Positions 28,247-37,489 are shown, counted from the stretch's first letter. The stretch is 64,000 bases of DNA from Wenyingzhuangia aestuarii (GCF_011927765.1 NZ_JAATJG010000001.1:397904-461903), one strand, 5' to 3'. Numbers and translations are program-made. Notes: generated by a model from the letters alone, not told the origin.

Positions 28247-31200
28247 ATGGAATACAATTTTAACGAGATAGAGGCCAAATGGCAAAAATATTGGGCAGAA
28301 AACCAAACATTTAAAGCAGAAAATACTTCGGAAAAACCTAAGTTTTATGTCTTAGATATGTTTCCTTATCCATCGGGAGCAGGATTACACGTAGGGCATC
28401 CGTTAGGATACATTGCTTCAGATATTTTTGCGCGTTACAAACGTCACAAAGGATTTAATGTATTACATCCACAAGGATACGATTCTTTTGGATTGCCTGC
28501 AGAACAATATGCCATTCAAACAGGTCAGCACCCAGCGGTTACTACCGAAACAAATATTGCTACCTACAGAAAACAATTAGATAAAATTGGGTTTTCTTTT
28601 GATTGGTCTCGTGAAATTAGAACCTCTACACCAGAATACTACAAACATACACAGTGGATTTTTACAGAATTGTTTAATGCTTGGTACAACAAAGTAGCAG
28701 ACAAGGCTGAGAAAATTGAAACGTTAATTGCTTTGTTTGAAGCAAGCGGAACAGAAAATGTAAATGCGGTTTGTGATGAGGAAGTTAGTAGTTTTAATGC
28801 AGATGAGTGGAAAGCATTTTCAGAACTAAAAAAACAGCAAGTGCTGTCTAAATATAGATTGACCTATTTGTCCGAAACAGAAGTTAACTGGTGTCCTGCA
28901 CTAGGAACAGTTTTGGCAAATGATGAAATCATTAACGGATTGTCTGAACGTGGAGGACATCCGGTAGAACGTAAAAAAATGATGCAGTGGTCTATGCGTA
29001 TTGCAGCCTATGCACAACGTTTGTTAGATGGATTGAATACCATCGACTGGCCACAACCTTTAAAAGATTCCCAAACCAATTGGATTGGACGTTCTCAAGG
29101 AGCAAGTGTAACATTTAAAGTAGAAGGGTCTTCGAGCGGAGTCGAGCAACCAACAACCAATAACCCAAACTTAAAAGGGTCTTCGAGCGGAGTCGAGAAG
29201 CAGGACTTGGATAGCTCTTCGAGTAAGGTCATCGAGCGCAGTCGAGATGGAGTCGAGCAACCAATAACCAATAACCAAAACTTAGAAGGATCTTCGAGCG
29301 GAGTCGAGCAACCAACAACCAATAACCAAAACTTAGAAGGGGCTTCGAGCGGAGTCGAGAAGCAAAATTTTGAAATAGAAGTATTCACCACCCGCCCCGA
29401 TACTATTTTTGGAGTAACCTTTATGACCTTAGCTCCAGAACACGAGTTGGTCTCAAAAATTGTAACGGACGAACAAAGAGCTGAAGTTGAAACTTATATT
29501 CAGGCAACAGCAAAACGTTCGGAACGTGATAGAATGGCCGATGTAAAAACCATATCAGGTGCTTTTACTGGGGCTTATGCTGTACATCCTTTTACAGGAG
29601 AAAACATTCCAATCTGGATTGGAGATTATGTGTTGGCTAGCTACGGAACAGGAGCCGTAATGGCAGTTCCGTGTGGGGACCAACGTGATTATGATTTTGC
29701 CAAACATTTTGGAATTGAAATCAAAAATATTTTTGAAGGAGTAGATATTTCTGAAGGTGCTTGTGAAGACAAAACCGCTAAAATTGCCAATTCTGATTTC
29801 TTATCGGGATTGAATGTGAAAAAAGCAACCAAGTTAGCTATTTATCATATGGAGCAACAAGGTTTTGGACAAGGTAAAATAAACTATCGTTTACGCGATG
29901 CGGTGTTTAGCCGTCAGCGTTATTGGGGAGAGCCCTTCCCTGTGTATTATAAGGACGGAATGCCACAAATGATTGCCAAGGAACATTTGCCAATTTTGTT
30001 GCCAGAAGTTGAAAAATACTTGCCAACAGAAGATGGACAACCTCCTTTAGGAAATGCTGAGGTTTGGGCATGGGATACTGTGAATAATAAAGTTGTACAC
30101 AACACTGAAATAAATAATGAAACTGTCTTTCCACTAGAATTAAATACGATGCCAGGTTGGGCAGGTTCTTCTTGGTACTTTAACCGTTACATGGATGCTA
30201 ACAATCCAAATGAGTTTGCAAGCAAAGAAGCTTTGGACTATTGGAAAGAGGTAGATTTATATTTAGGAGGATCAGAACATGCTACAGGACATTTATTATA
30301 TGCTCGTTTTTGGCAAAAATTCTTGTTCGATTTAAACTACGTTCCTGTAGATGAATTTGCAAAAAAGCTCATCAACCAAGGAATGATTACAGGAACTTCT
30401 GCTTTTGTATACCGTTTAGAAGGAACACAAACCTACATTTCTAAAGGATTAATTGGGGATCAAAAAGTACAACCAATCCATGCGGATGTTTCTTTTGTAA
30501 ATGCACAAAACGAATTAGATACCGATGCGTTTAAAGCATGGAGGGAAGAATATGCTAATGCTGAGTTTGTTCTAGAAGATGGAAAGTATATGGTAGGACG
30601 TGAAGTAGAGAAAATGTCTAAATCTAAATACAATGTGGTCAATCCAGATAGTATTTGTGAAGAGTTTGGAGCAGATAGTTTACGTTTGTTCGAAATGTTT
30701 TTAGGGCCTTTAGAACAGTCTAAACCGTGGAATACAGCAGGAATTTCAGGAGCACATTCTTTCTTAAAAAAGTTGTGGAGATTGTATGCCAATGCAAACG
30801 ACTTTAAAGGAGTAGAAGGAGAGCCAAGCAAAGACGAATTAAAAGTTTTACATAAAACCATCAAAAAAGTACAAGAAGACATAGAGAATTTCTCTTTCAA
30901 TACTTCAGTAAGTACCTTTATGATTGCAGTAAACGAGTTGGGAGCTTTAAAATGTAACAAGAAAGAAATTTTAGAACCTTTGTTGGTTTTAATTTCTCCA
31001 TATGCACCTCACATTACAGAAGAATTATGGTCTAAATTAGGAAATGAGCAGTCGATTGCAACAGCTGCATTCCCAATTTTTGAACCAAGTCATTTGGTAG
31101 AAAGTGCAAAAGAATATCCTATTTCTTTTAACGGAAAAATGAGATTTAAATTAGAGTTACCTTTAGATTTATCGGCTAAAGAAATAGAAGAGATTGTCAT

Positions 31201-31291
31201 GGCTCACGAAAAAACAGAGGCACAATTACAAGGGAGAACTCCTAAGAAAGTAATTATTGTACCTGGTAAAATTATCAATATAGTAGGATAG
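28247..31291 (+). CDS. leuS: Leucyl-tRNA synthetase with repeat insertion in the editing domain
   Basis: 1014 residues. Class I signatures are HVGH at 48-51 (in PYPSGAGLHVGHPLGY) and KMSKS at 789-793. The editing domain CP1 carries the threonine-rich TTRPDT at about 381-386 and GTGAVMAVP. Just before TTRPDT, residues about 294-373 are an added low-complexity block rich in Ser, Gly, Asn and Gln, with five SSSGVE-like units. Without it the protein would be about 934 residues, near the normal family length. It charges tRNA-Leu and clears mischarged tRNA. The frame is kept throughout the block, so the enzyme is presumably functional. A strong terminator follows. Confidence 0.96.
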   Translation: MEYNFNEIEAKWQKYWAENQTFKAENTSEKPKFYVLDMFPYPSGAGLHVGHPLGYIASDIFARYKRHKGFNVLHPQGYDSFGLPAEQYAIQTGQHPAVTTETNIATYRKQLDKIGFSFDWSREIRTSTPEYYKHTQWIFTELFNAWYNKVADKAEKIETLIALFEASGTENVNAVCDEEVSSFNADEWKAFSELKKQQVLSKYRLTYLSETEVNWCPALGTVLANDEIINGLSERGGHPVERKKMMQWSMRIAAYAQRLLDGLNTIDWPQPLKDSQTNWIGRSQGASVTFKVEGSSSGVEQPTTNNPNLKGSSSGVEKQDLDSSSSKVIERSRDGVEQPITNNQNLEGSSSGVEQPTTNNQNLEGASSGVEKQNFEIEVFTTRPDTIFGVTFMTLAPEHELVSKIVTDEQRAEVETYIQATAKRSERDRMADVKTISGAFTGAYAVHPFTGENIPIWIGDYVLASYGTGAVMAVPCGDQRDYDFAKHFGIEIKNIFEGVDISEGACEDKTAKIANSDFLSGLNVKKATKLAIYHMEQQGFGQGKINYRLRDAVFSRQRYWGEPFPVYYKDGMPQMIAKEHLPILLPEVEKYLPTEDGQPPLGNAEVWAWDTVNNKVVHNTEINNETVFPLELNTMPGWAGSSWYFNRYMDANNPNEFASKEALDYWKEVDLYLGGSEHATGHLLYARFWQKFLFDLNYVPVDEFAKKLINQGMITGTSAFVYRLEGTQTYISKGLIGDQKVQPIHADVSFVNAQNELDTDAFKAWREEYANAEFVLEDGKYMVGREVEKMSKSKYNVVNPDSICEEFGADSLRLFEMFLGPLEQSKPWNTAGISGAHSFLKKLWRLYANANDFKGVEGEPSKDELKVLHKTIKKVQEDIENFSFNTSVSTFMIAVNELGALKCNKKEILEPLLVLISPYAPHITEELWSKLGNEQSIATAAFPIFEPSHLVESAKEYPISFNGKMRFKLELPLDLSAKEIEEIVMAHEKTEAQLQGRTPKKVIIVPGKIINIVG
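29127..29367 (+). repeat. Five tandem-dispersed TCGAG repeats inside leuS
   Basis: CTTCGAGCGGAGTCGAG occurs exactly at 29130-29146, 29181-29197, 29292-29308 and 29343-29359, with a variant at 29231-29246 (ATCGAGCGCAGTCGAG). Between them CAACCAACAACCAATAACC or a close variant recurs three times. The total length is a multiple of three and keeps the leuS frame. The core is GC-rich and unlike the surrounding gene. Confidence 0.95.
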
Positions 31292-31310
31292 ATTTACAAT
31301 TTTTTTTAAT

Positions 31311-31340
31311 AAGAGCGATACATTAGTATCGCTCTTTTTT
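31311..31340 (+). terminator. leuS terminator
   Basis: AAGAGCGATAC, ATTA loop, GTATCGCTCTTTTTT. Confidence 0.92.
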
Positions 31341-31417
31341 GTTTATAGGAGCTGTATGAATTAACTTGGCTTAGCTTTTGATTGTTCAACAAAGGAGAAT
31401 CATTTTAAAAGTAAATA

Positions 31418-32854
31418 ATGAACAAAGTTTCTTTAAGAATAAGAATATTTTTAGCCATGCTACTCTTAGTAGGATTGGCATCTGTATTAATTGCGGTAGT
31501 TACCGTAAAGCAATACAAAGAGCAAACTAAAGAATATTACTATTCCCGTTTTGATAGAAAAGAGCGAGCAGCTCAAAAAAACATAAATTACGAATTAGAA
31601 AATACCATATATCCGGCTGCACAACAGTTTTTAGGATTTATTTTTAGAGAGCGTATTTATGAAATAGCAACTGTTCATAAAATGAAAATGAGCATTTACG
31701 ATTTAAATGGTCAGTTGCAAATAAATTCTTACGAACCCTGGTTTCGAATTTTTAAAGAAAAAATTACTCCCAATATTTTAAGTACCCTTAAAAAGAAAGA
31801 CAAATTTGAAGAATCTGTCGCTTTAGAAAGTGGAAAAATAGCGCAGTTAGCTTATTCCTACATTCATGATAGGAATATGAATAAGGTGGGAATTTTAAAA
31901 GTAGAGTACATTCAAGATAACACACAAGAAGAAGAGCAATTGGCTTTTTTCTTAAATAGATTGTTTTTAGTCTATGGGGTAATGTTACTGTTGTCTATTG
32001 TGTTTGCGTATTTCTTGTCGAGCTATATTACGCGTTCTTTACAGTCTATTTCTGATAAAATTCAAGAAACAAAACTGCTTAAGAATAATCAAAAAATTGA
32101 TGTGGCAGGAACTACGTCAGAAATTGCATCTATTGTAGAGGCTTACAACAACATGATTGATGAGCTAGAAAAAAGTGCCGAAAAGTTAGCCAAAGGAGAA
32201 AGAGAACAGGCTTGGAGAGAAATGGCAAAACAAGTAGCACACGAAATTAAAAATCCGCTAACGCCAATGAAATTAACGGTGCAGAGTTTTGAACGTACTT
32301 TTGATCCTAATGAAGAAGGAATTAGAGAAAAAGTAAAAGATTATGCGCAAATGCTTACCCAACAAATAGATGTAATGTCGTCTATTGCAACCTCTTTTTC
32401 AGATTTTGCAAGAATGCCTCAAAAGAATATAGAGGATATTGATTTGGTGGCTGTTGTAAAATCATCCATAGATATTTTTTACGAAAACCATATTGAGTTT
32501 CATACCAATAAAGAAGAGATTCATTTAAATCTAGACAAAAATCAAATTACCAGAGTACTAAACAACTTGGTTAAAAATGCTGTTCAAGCAACGGAGTCTG
32601 TAGAACAATCAAAAATAGAGGTCATCCTAGAAGACAAAGCTACTCAAGTAGTACTTTATGTAAAAGACAACGGAAAAGGAATTGAAGAAGCAGATAAAGA
32701 ATTAATTTTTGAACCAAAATTCACAACCAAAAGTAGTGGTATGGGCTTAGGTTTGCCAATGGTAAAGAATATTGTAGAGGCTTATGGTGGTTCTGTAACT
32801 TTTGAATCCATTTTAAATCAAGGAACGTTGTTTAAAATTGTATTGCCTAAATAA
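31418..32854 (+). CDS. Membrane sensor histidine kinase (orphan)
   Basis: 478 residues. TM1 is at about 10-30, an extracytoplasmic sensor region spans about 31-179, TM2 is at 181-202 and HAMP covers about 202-255. The HisKA H box has H275 in VAHEIKNPLTPMKL. The HATPase domain has the N box LNNLVKNAVQATE, G1 KDNGKGIE and G2 GMGLGLPMVKN. The AHEIKNPLTPMKL form resembles NtrY-type kinases, which often work with NtrC-like sigma-54 activators. No response regulator lies next to it, so the partner and signal are unknown. Confidence 0.9.
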   Translation: MNKVSLRIRIFLAMLLLVGLASVLIAVVTVKQYKEQTKEYYYSRFDRKERAAQKNINYELENTIYPAAQQFLGFIFRERIYEIATVHKMKMSIYDLNGQLQINSYEPWFRIFKEKITPNILSTLKKKDKFEESVALESGKIAQLAYSYIHDRNMNKVGILKVEYIQDNTQEEEQLAFFLNRLFLVYGVMLLLSIVFAYFLSSYITRSLQSISDKIQETKLLKNNQKIDVAGTTSEIASIVEAYNNMIDELEKSAEKLAKGEREQAWREMAKQVAHEIKNPLTPMKLTVQSFERTFDPNEEGIREKVKDYAQMLTQQIDVMSSIATSFSDFARMPQKNIEDIDLVAVVKSSIDIFYENHIEFHTNKEEIHLNLDKNQITRVLNNLVKNAVQATESVEQSKIEVILEDKATQVVLYVKDNGKGIEEADKELIFEPKFTTKSSGMGLGLPMVKNIVEAYGGSVTFESILNQGTLFKIVLPK

Positions 32855-32926
32855 TTAATAAGTTTGTTTTTTAAACGAAGTGATAGATTTTATATATATT
32901 CGTTAAATACATATAAAAAGAGAACA

Positions 32927-34462
32927 ATGTTTAAAAAAATAATCTTATTACTGGTGTTTATGGTGGTAAATGCCATTTATGCTCAGAAAACATCAATTTT
33001 AGTTTTTACAAAAACGGCAGGTTTTAGACACAAATCTATTGAGGCTGGAAAAGCAGCAGTAAAAAAGCTTGCAGAAAAAAACGATTGGGATGTGGTGTGT
33101 TCAGAAGATGCAAATTTGTTTAATGACAAGGATTTGTCAAAATTCGATGTGCTTTTCTTCTTAAATACGACAGGTGATATTTTAAATGAAGCGCAACAAA
33201 ATGCCATGAAATCTTTCTTTGCAAAAGGGAAAGGATTTGTAGGAACCCATGCTGCAACAGATACCGAAAAAGATTGGGAGTGGTATGTAGAAATGTTAGG
33301 AGCAACTTTTAAAAGTCATCCTAAACAACAAAAAGCCACGTTACACATTCACAAAGAACACGGACACAAAGCAGTAGCACATCTAAATGACAAAGAAGAG
33401 TTTTTTGATGAATGGTACAATTTTAAAGATCCAGTGGCAAAACACGTAAATGTCTTGGCAACTTTAGATGAAAGTACTTACTCAGGAAAGCAAATGGGAA
33501 TAGAACATCCCATTACATGGTACCATCATTATGACGGTAGTAGAGTTTTTTATACAGGTTTAGGACATACAGAGGCTGCTTATGCTGATGAGCGTGTAGT
33601 AAAACAATTAGAAGCAGGGATAGAATGGGCGGCTAAAACAACAAGTGTAAACACCTTAACAAGTAAGTGGAAAAATTTGTTAGAAGGAGATCCATCTCAA
33701 AACTGGGACATTTACATGGGAGTTCCACATAGTTCTGTAAAAGGATTGCCAAATGTAGATCCAAACAGTAATGGAATGAAAGGAGAGCCTTTGGGATTAA
33801 ACAACGATCCTAAAAAAGTATTCAATTTTATCAAAGAGAAAAAAGAGAAGAATACAGTACACATTACAGGGGAAATCTACGGAGCCTTAACCTCTAAACA
33901 AGAGTACGAAAATTACCATTTAAAATTAAAAGTAAAGTGGGGAACACAAAAATGGAATCCTAGAACAAAAGCAAAAAGAGATAGTGGATTACTATACCAT
34001 TGCGAAGGTCCTTTTAGACAGTTTTGGAATGTTTGGATGCGTTGTCAAGAACTTCAGGTTCAAGAAACAGATATGGGAGATTATTATGCTTTAGGCGGAG
34101 CAACAAGTGATGTTCCTGTAAAGAAAGTAAAAGTAGATGGAAAGACTAAAAAAGTGTATGCATTGGATGGAGACTTACAGGAAGGAAGTGCTAAGCGTTC
34201 TTTTGACAACGAAAAAGACAATGGAAAGTGGAATACCATCGAACTGATTACCTACAACGGAACAAGTTTGCATATTGTAAATGGAAAAGTGGTCATGGCT
34301 TTGTTTAATTCTAGGCACAATGTTGCAGGAAAAGGAATGCAACCTTTAACAAGGGGTAGAATTCAAATTCAGTCAGAGGGTGCTGAGGTGTATTACAAAG
34401 ACATCAAAATAAAAAGTGTTGATGGAATTCCTAGCAAATACAAAAAGTATTTAAAACAATAG
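32927..34462 (+). CDS. Secreted ThuA / 3-keto-disaccharide hydrolase (DUF1080) fusion
   Basis: 511 residues from the ATG at 32927 (MFKKIILLLVFMVVNAIYAQ, a signal peptide). The frame is open 21 codons further upstream, but that would bury the signal peptide. Residues about 22-245 are a ThuA-like glutamine-amidotransferase fold (ILVFTKTAGFRHKSIEAGK, GFVGTHAATDTEKDWEWY, RVFYTGLGHTEAAY). Residues about 265-505 match the concanavalin-like 3-keto-disaccharide hydrolase fold (RDSGLLYHCEG, GRIQIQSEGAEVYYKDIKI). Both domains occur in sugar oxidation/3-keto-glycoside pathways. The fusion suggests a periplasmic role in handling modified oligosaccharides. Confidence 0.85.
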   Translation: MFKKIILLLVFMVVNAIYAQKTSILVFTKTAGFRHKSIEAGKAAVKKLAEKNDWDVVCSEDANLFNDKDLSKFDVLFFLNTTGDILNEAQQNAMKSFFAKGKGFVGTHAATDTEKDWEWYVEMLGATFKSHPKQQKATLHIHKEHGHKAVAHLNDKEEFFDEWYNFKDPVAKHVNVLATLDESTYSGKQMGIEHPITWYHHYDGSRVFYTGLGHTEAAYADERVVKQLEAGIEWAAKTTSVNTLTSKWKNLLEGDPSQNWDIYMGVPHSSVKGLPNVDPNSNGMKGEPLGLNNDPKKVFNFIKEKKEKNTVHITGEIYGALTSKQEYENYHLKLKVKWGTQKWNPRTKAKRDSGLLYHCEGPFRQFWNVWMRCQELQVQETDMGDYYALGGATSDVPVKKVKVDGKTKKVYALDGDLQEGSAKRSFDNEKDNGKWNTIELITYNGTSLHIVNGKVVMALFNSRHNVAGKGMQPLTRGRIQIQSEGAEVYYKDIKIKSVDGIPSKYKKYLKQ

Positions 34463-34470
34463 AAAAACAG

Positions 34471-34502
34471 AAAAGCAATCTAATTTTAGATTGCTTTTTT
34501 TT
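34471..34502 (+). terminator. Terminator of the ThuA/DUF1080 gene
   Basis: AAAAGCAATCTAA pairs with TTAGATTGCTTTT, followed by a T run. Confidence 0.9.
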
Positions 34503-34529
34503 ATCTTAAGGTTTCTAAAATAAATAGTT

Positions 34530-35303
34530 ATGGCAGATAGTAAAGAGGTGATTGTTAGTGTAAAAGATAAAATAGCTTTGATTACAATTAATGCACCTAA
34601 AAGATTAAATGCATTAAACAGAAAAATTATTAAAGAACTTCATCAATGTTTGTACGATTTAAAGTACGATGCAAATGTGAGAGTGGTAGTTATTACGGGT
34701 GCTGGAGAAAAAGCATTTGTAGCAGGTGCCGATATTAAAGAATTTGCTTCTTTTTCTAGAAAACAAGGAAAGGAACTGGCACAATCTGGACACGATTTAT
34801 TATTTAATAAAATTGCAAATTATTCCAAACCTGTGATTGCAGCTGTTAATGGGTTTGCGCTTGGAGGGGGATTAGAATTGGCAATGGCTTGTCATATGAG
34901 AGTAGCTACCACCAATGCAAAATTAGGACAGCCGGAAGTGTCTTTAGGGTTAATTCCTGGTTATGGAGGTACACAAAGATTAACACAGTTAATTGGTAAA
35001 GGAAAAGCTTTTGAAATGATTTTAACAGGAGATATGATTACAGCCGAAGAAGGTTTAAAGTTAGGTCTGTTAAATTATGTGGTTGCTCAAGAAGAATTAT
35101 TACCCAAAGCATTTGAAATAGCAAACAAAACCATTAAAAACTCACCAGAAGCACTTAGGAAAAGTATCAAAGCAATTAATGGAGTATTTGGAAATATAGG
35201 CTTGCAAAACGAAGTAGAGCTTTTTGGTCAGTGTTTTGGAACCAGTGAGTTTAAAGAAGGAACTCAAGCATTTTTAGAAAAAAGAAAGCCGAATTTTGAC
35301 TAG
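34530..35303 (+). CDS. Enoyl-CoA hydratase/isomerase (crotonase) family protein
   Basis: 257 residues, the usual crotonase length. The first oxyanion-hole loop is AFVAGADIKEFASF and the second is AVNGFALGGGLELAMACH. The catalytic acidic residues are in GGGLELA and LGQPEVSLGLIPGYGG, the latter being the standard hydratase motif. It probably hydrates enoyl-CoA in fatty acid or amino acid breakdown. No other beta-oxidation gene is adjacent, so the substrate is uncertain. Confidence 0.9.
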   Translation: MADSKEVIVSVKDKIALITINAPKRLNALNRKIIKELHQCLYDLKYDANVRVVVITGAGEKAFVAGADIKEFASFSRKQGKELAQSGHDLLFNKIANYSKPVIAAVNGFALGGGLELAMACHMRVATTNAKLGQPEVSLGLIPGYGGTQRLTQLIGKGKAFEMILTGDMITAEEGLKLGLLNYVVAQEELLPKAFEIANKTIKNSPEALRKSIKAINGVFGNIGLQNEVELFGQCFGTSEFKEGTQAFLEKRKPNFD

Positions 35304-35310
35304 GCTTGCG

Positions 35311-35318
35311 TAACTTTG
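35311..35318 (+). promoter_or_regulatory. -7 element (TAnnTTTG) for the DUF4286 gene
   Basis: TAACTTTG lies 19 bases before the ATG and right after the crotonase stop. A -33 box is not convincing. Confidence 0.35.
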
Positions 35319-35336
35319 CAATTCTAAAATTTACCC

Positions 35337-35651
35337 ATGTATATATACAACGTTACCACTAATATTGAGTTAGAAATAGAACAAGAATGGCTTTCTTACA
35401 TAAAGAATACCCACATACCGGCAATGATTGCTACAGGATGTTTTACGGGAGCTAAGTTAACTAGAGTAATGGTACACGAAGAAAAAGGAGGAAAGACCTA
35501 TTCTATTCAGTATGCTGTAAAAGATAAAGAAACCTTTAAAGGGTATTATGTAGCTTATGCTTCAGATATGAATACTACTTTGGACAATTTGTTCAAAGGG
35601 AACTATGTTTCTTTTCAAACGGAATTAGAAGTGATAGAAGATTTTTATTAG
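35337..35651 (+). CDS. DUF4286 family protein
   Basis: 104 residues, starting MYIYNVTTNIELEIEQEWLS, with the pattern (IYNVT, W, HIPAMIATGCF, KTYSIQYAV) of the small Bacteroidota family DUF4286. It looks like a ferredoxin-like alpha/beta fold with no signal peptide. Function unknown. It follows the crotonase gene by 33 bases. Confidence 0.8.
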   Translation: MYIYNVTTNIELEIEQEWLSYIKNTHIPAMIATGCFTGAKLTRVMVHEEKGGKTYSIQYAVKDKETFKGYYVAYASDMNTTLDNLFKGNYVSFQTELEVIEDFY

Positions 35652-35742
35652 AATTGCTTCTAAATTTTATTTTGTAAGATAAAATAGTGTTGATATAGGC
35701 TAATAACAGTCAAATAATACTACTTTTTATTTATTTACTTTG

Positions 35743-35780
35743 TTTGTCATCCCTTTCAACTAGTTGAAAGAGACGACAAA
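35743..35780. repeat. Hairpin-forming intergenic repeat-like element
   Basis: TTTGTC and GACAAA flank the perfect palindrome CTTTCAACTAGTTGAAAG (35753-35770). It sits in the gap between the DUF4286 and sulfatase genes. No T run follows, so it is not a normal terminator. Confidence 0.5.
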
Positions 35781-35823
35781 CGGAGTTTAGTCTTTACTAG
35801 TCTATAAATAAAAATATCTTACA

Positions 35824-37434
35824 ATGAAAAAACTTTTTTTTGGGGTTCTGTTAAGTTTCATAGCTGTTGTTCACGGGCAAAATAAAAAACCAAATGTGTT
35901 GTTTATTGCTGTGGATGATTTAAGAACAGAACTGGGTTGTTATGGTTCAGAAATCGTAAAATCTCCTAATATTGATCAGCTTTCAAGTGTAGGGGTTCAA
36001 TTTAACAGAGCGTATTGCCAAGAGGCTATTTGTGGTCCTTCTAGAGCAAGTATTATGACGGGGGCTAGACCAGAAACCATTAATGTGGTAGATTTATTTC
36101 AAGATTTTAGAGAAAATAGACCTAGCATTGTAACCATTCCTCAACACTTTAGAGAAAACGGATACGAAACGGTATATACCGGTAAAATATTTCACGGACA
36201 GTACACAGATGATGTCATGTCTTGGAGCCGTAAAGCAGTAAAAGTACAAAGAAGTGCCAATGCTCCTAAAACAATGGGAGGTTATGCACTTAAAGAAAGT
36301 CAGCAAATTTATTTAGAAAATAAAAAAGCCTTAGAAGCTAAGTACGGAGCGAAAATTATTCGTGAAAACTGGTTGGCTAAAGGGCCAGATACGGAATGTG
36401 CAGACGTTCCTGATGATACTTATGAAGATGGGTACAATACCAAAAGTGCCATTGCGACTTTACAAGAATTGGTAAAAAACGAGAAACCTTGGTTTTTAGG
36501 CTTAGGTTTTAAAAAACCGCATTTAGATTGGATTGCTCCCAAAAAATACTGGGACATGTACAACGAAAAAAACATTCCTATTGCAAGTCAAGTAAATCCT
36601 CCAAAAGATGGGGCTGCTGTTGGTTTGTCAGAGTCTTTAGAGGTTAGAGTAGGGGCTAATATGCCAAAAACAGAAAAATTTTCACCTGAATTACAACGTC
36701 ATTTACGTCATGGGTACTATGCGTGTATCAGTTATATAGATGCGCAAATAGGAAAGATGATTCAAGCCTTAAAAGAAACGAATCAATATGAAAACACCAT
36801 CATTGTTTTATGGTCAGATCATGGTTTTAATCTTGGTGAAATGGGGTACTGGGGAAAAGCAACCAACTACGAAATAGCAACAAGAGTTCCTTTTATTGTA
36901 GTAGCTCCTGGAGTTTCTGACAAGGTCAAAGGACAAAAGTCAGAAGCTTTGGTAGAACTAATTGATGTGTTCCCTACATTATGTGACTTAGCAGATTTAA
37001 AAAAGCCAAATCATTTAGAGGGAAAGAGTTTGGTAAAATTATTAAAAAAACCAAGTACTAAAGGGGCTAAAGCTGCTTTTAGTGTGTTTCCATCACCTGC
37101 TTTAAGAGAATGGGCTGCTAGGCCTTTTACACCTCCATTTCGTACAACTTTCTTTATGCCTTTGATTAAAAAGATTGAAGCTAAAATAGCAAAGCAAATG
37201 GGAGATAAATGGGATAGAGATACCTTTGAACGTTTTGTAATGGGCTATGCCATGAGAACAGATCAATATAGATTGGTGGTTTGGAAAGATAGAAGAAAGC
37301 CTAACGATGAGCCTTTGTATGTAGAGTTGTACGATCATAAAAACGATCCAATAGAGTCTGTAAACATCGCTAAAAAGCATCCTAAATTAATTGCAAAGTT
37401 GAGCAAGCAGTTATATGCTGAGATTTATAAATAA
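35824..37434 (+). CDS. Secreted S1-family sulfatase (iduronate-2-sulfatase-like)
   Basis: 536 residues with a signal peptide (KKLFFGVLLSFIAVVHG). The metal-binding Asp pair is in FIAVDDLRTELGCYG. The sulfatase signature is C70-G-P-S-R in AICGPSRASIMTGARP, where C70 should become formylglycine. Later motifs are GLGFKKPHLDW and VLWSDHGFNLGEMGYWGKA. The YGSEIVKSPNIDQL and RPET pattern matches the iduronate-2-sulfatase-like subfamily. It would remove sulfate from a polysaccharide or oligosaccharide in the periplasm. Maturation needs a formylglycine-generating enzyme not encoded here. Confidence 0.92.
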   Translation: MKKLFFGVLLSFIAVVHGQNKKPNVLFIAVDDLRTELGCYGSEIVKSPNIDQLSSVGVQFNRAYCQEAICGPSRASIMTGARPETINVVDLFQDFRENRPSIVTIPQHFRENGYETVYTGKIFHGQYTDDVMSWSRKAVKVQRSANAPKTMGGYALKESQQIYLENKKALEAKYGAKIIRENWLAKGPDTECADVPDDTYEDGYNTKSAIATLQELVKNEKPWFLGLGFKKPHLDWIAPKKYWDMYNEKNIPIASQVNPPKDGAAVGLSESLEVRVGANMPKTEKFSPELQRHLRHGYYACISYIDAQIGKMIQALKETNQYENTIIVLWSDHGFNLGEMGYWGKATNYEIATRVPFIVVAPGVSDKVKGQKSEALVELIDVFPTLCDLADLKKPNHLEGKSLVKLLKKPSTKGAKAAFSVFPSPALREWAARPFTPPFRTTFFMPLIKKIEAKIAKQMGDKWDRDTFERFVMGYAMRTDQYRLVVWKDRRKPNDEPLYVELYDHKNDPIESVNIAKKHPKLIAKLSKQLYAEIYK

Positions 37435-37450
37435 GAAGCTTATAGAATTA

Positions 37451-37489
37451 AAAAAGAGGTCAAGAAGTTACATTCTAGACCTTTTTTTT
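37451..37489 (+). terminator. Weak terminator of the sulfatase gene
   Basis: AGGTC and GACCT arms with a long loop, then eight T residues. Short stem, so tentative. Confidence 0.4.

Noticed and set aside
29127..29367. CRISPR-like array
   Set aside because: Repeat units are 17 bases, spacers are themselves repeated, the region is inside leuS and no cas genes are nearby.
29095..29391. Minus-strand ORF of 98 codons across the leuS repeats
   Set aside because: It is antisense to an essential gene and only open because the repeat block is; composition mirrors the repeats and no family is recognisable.
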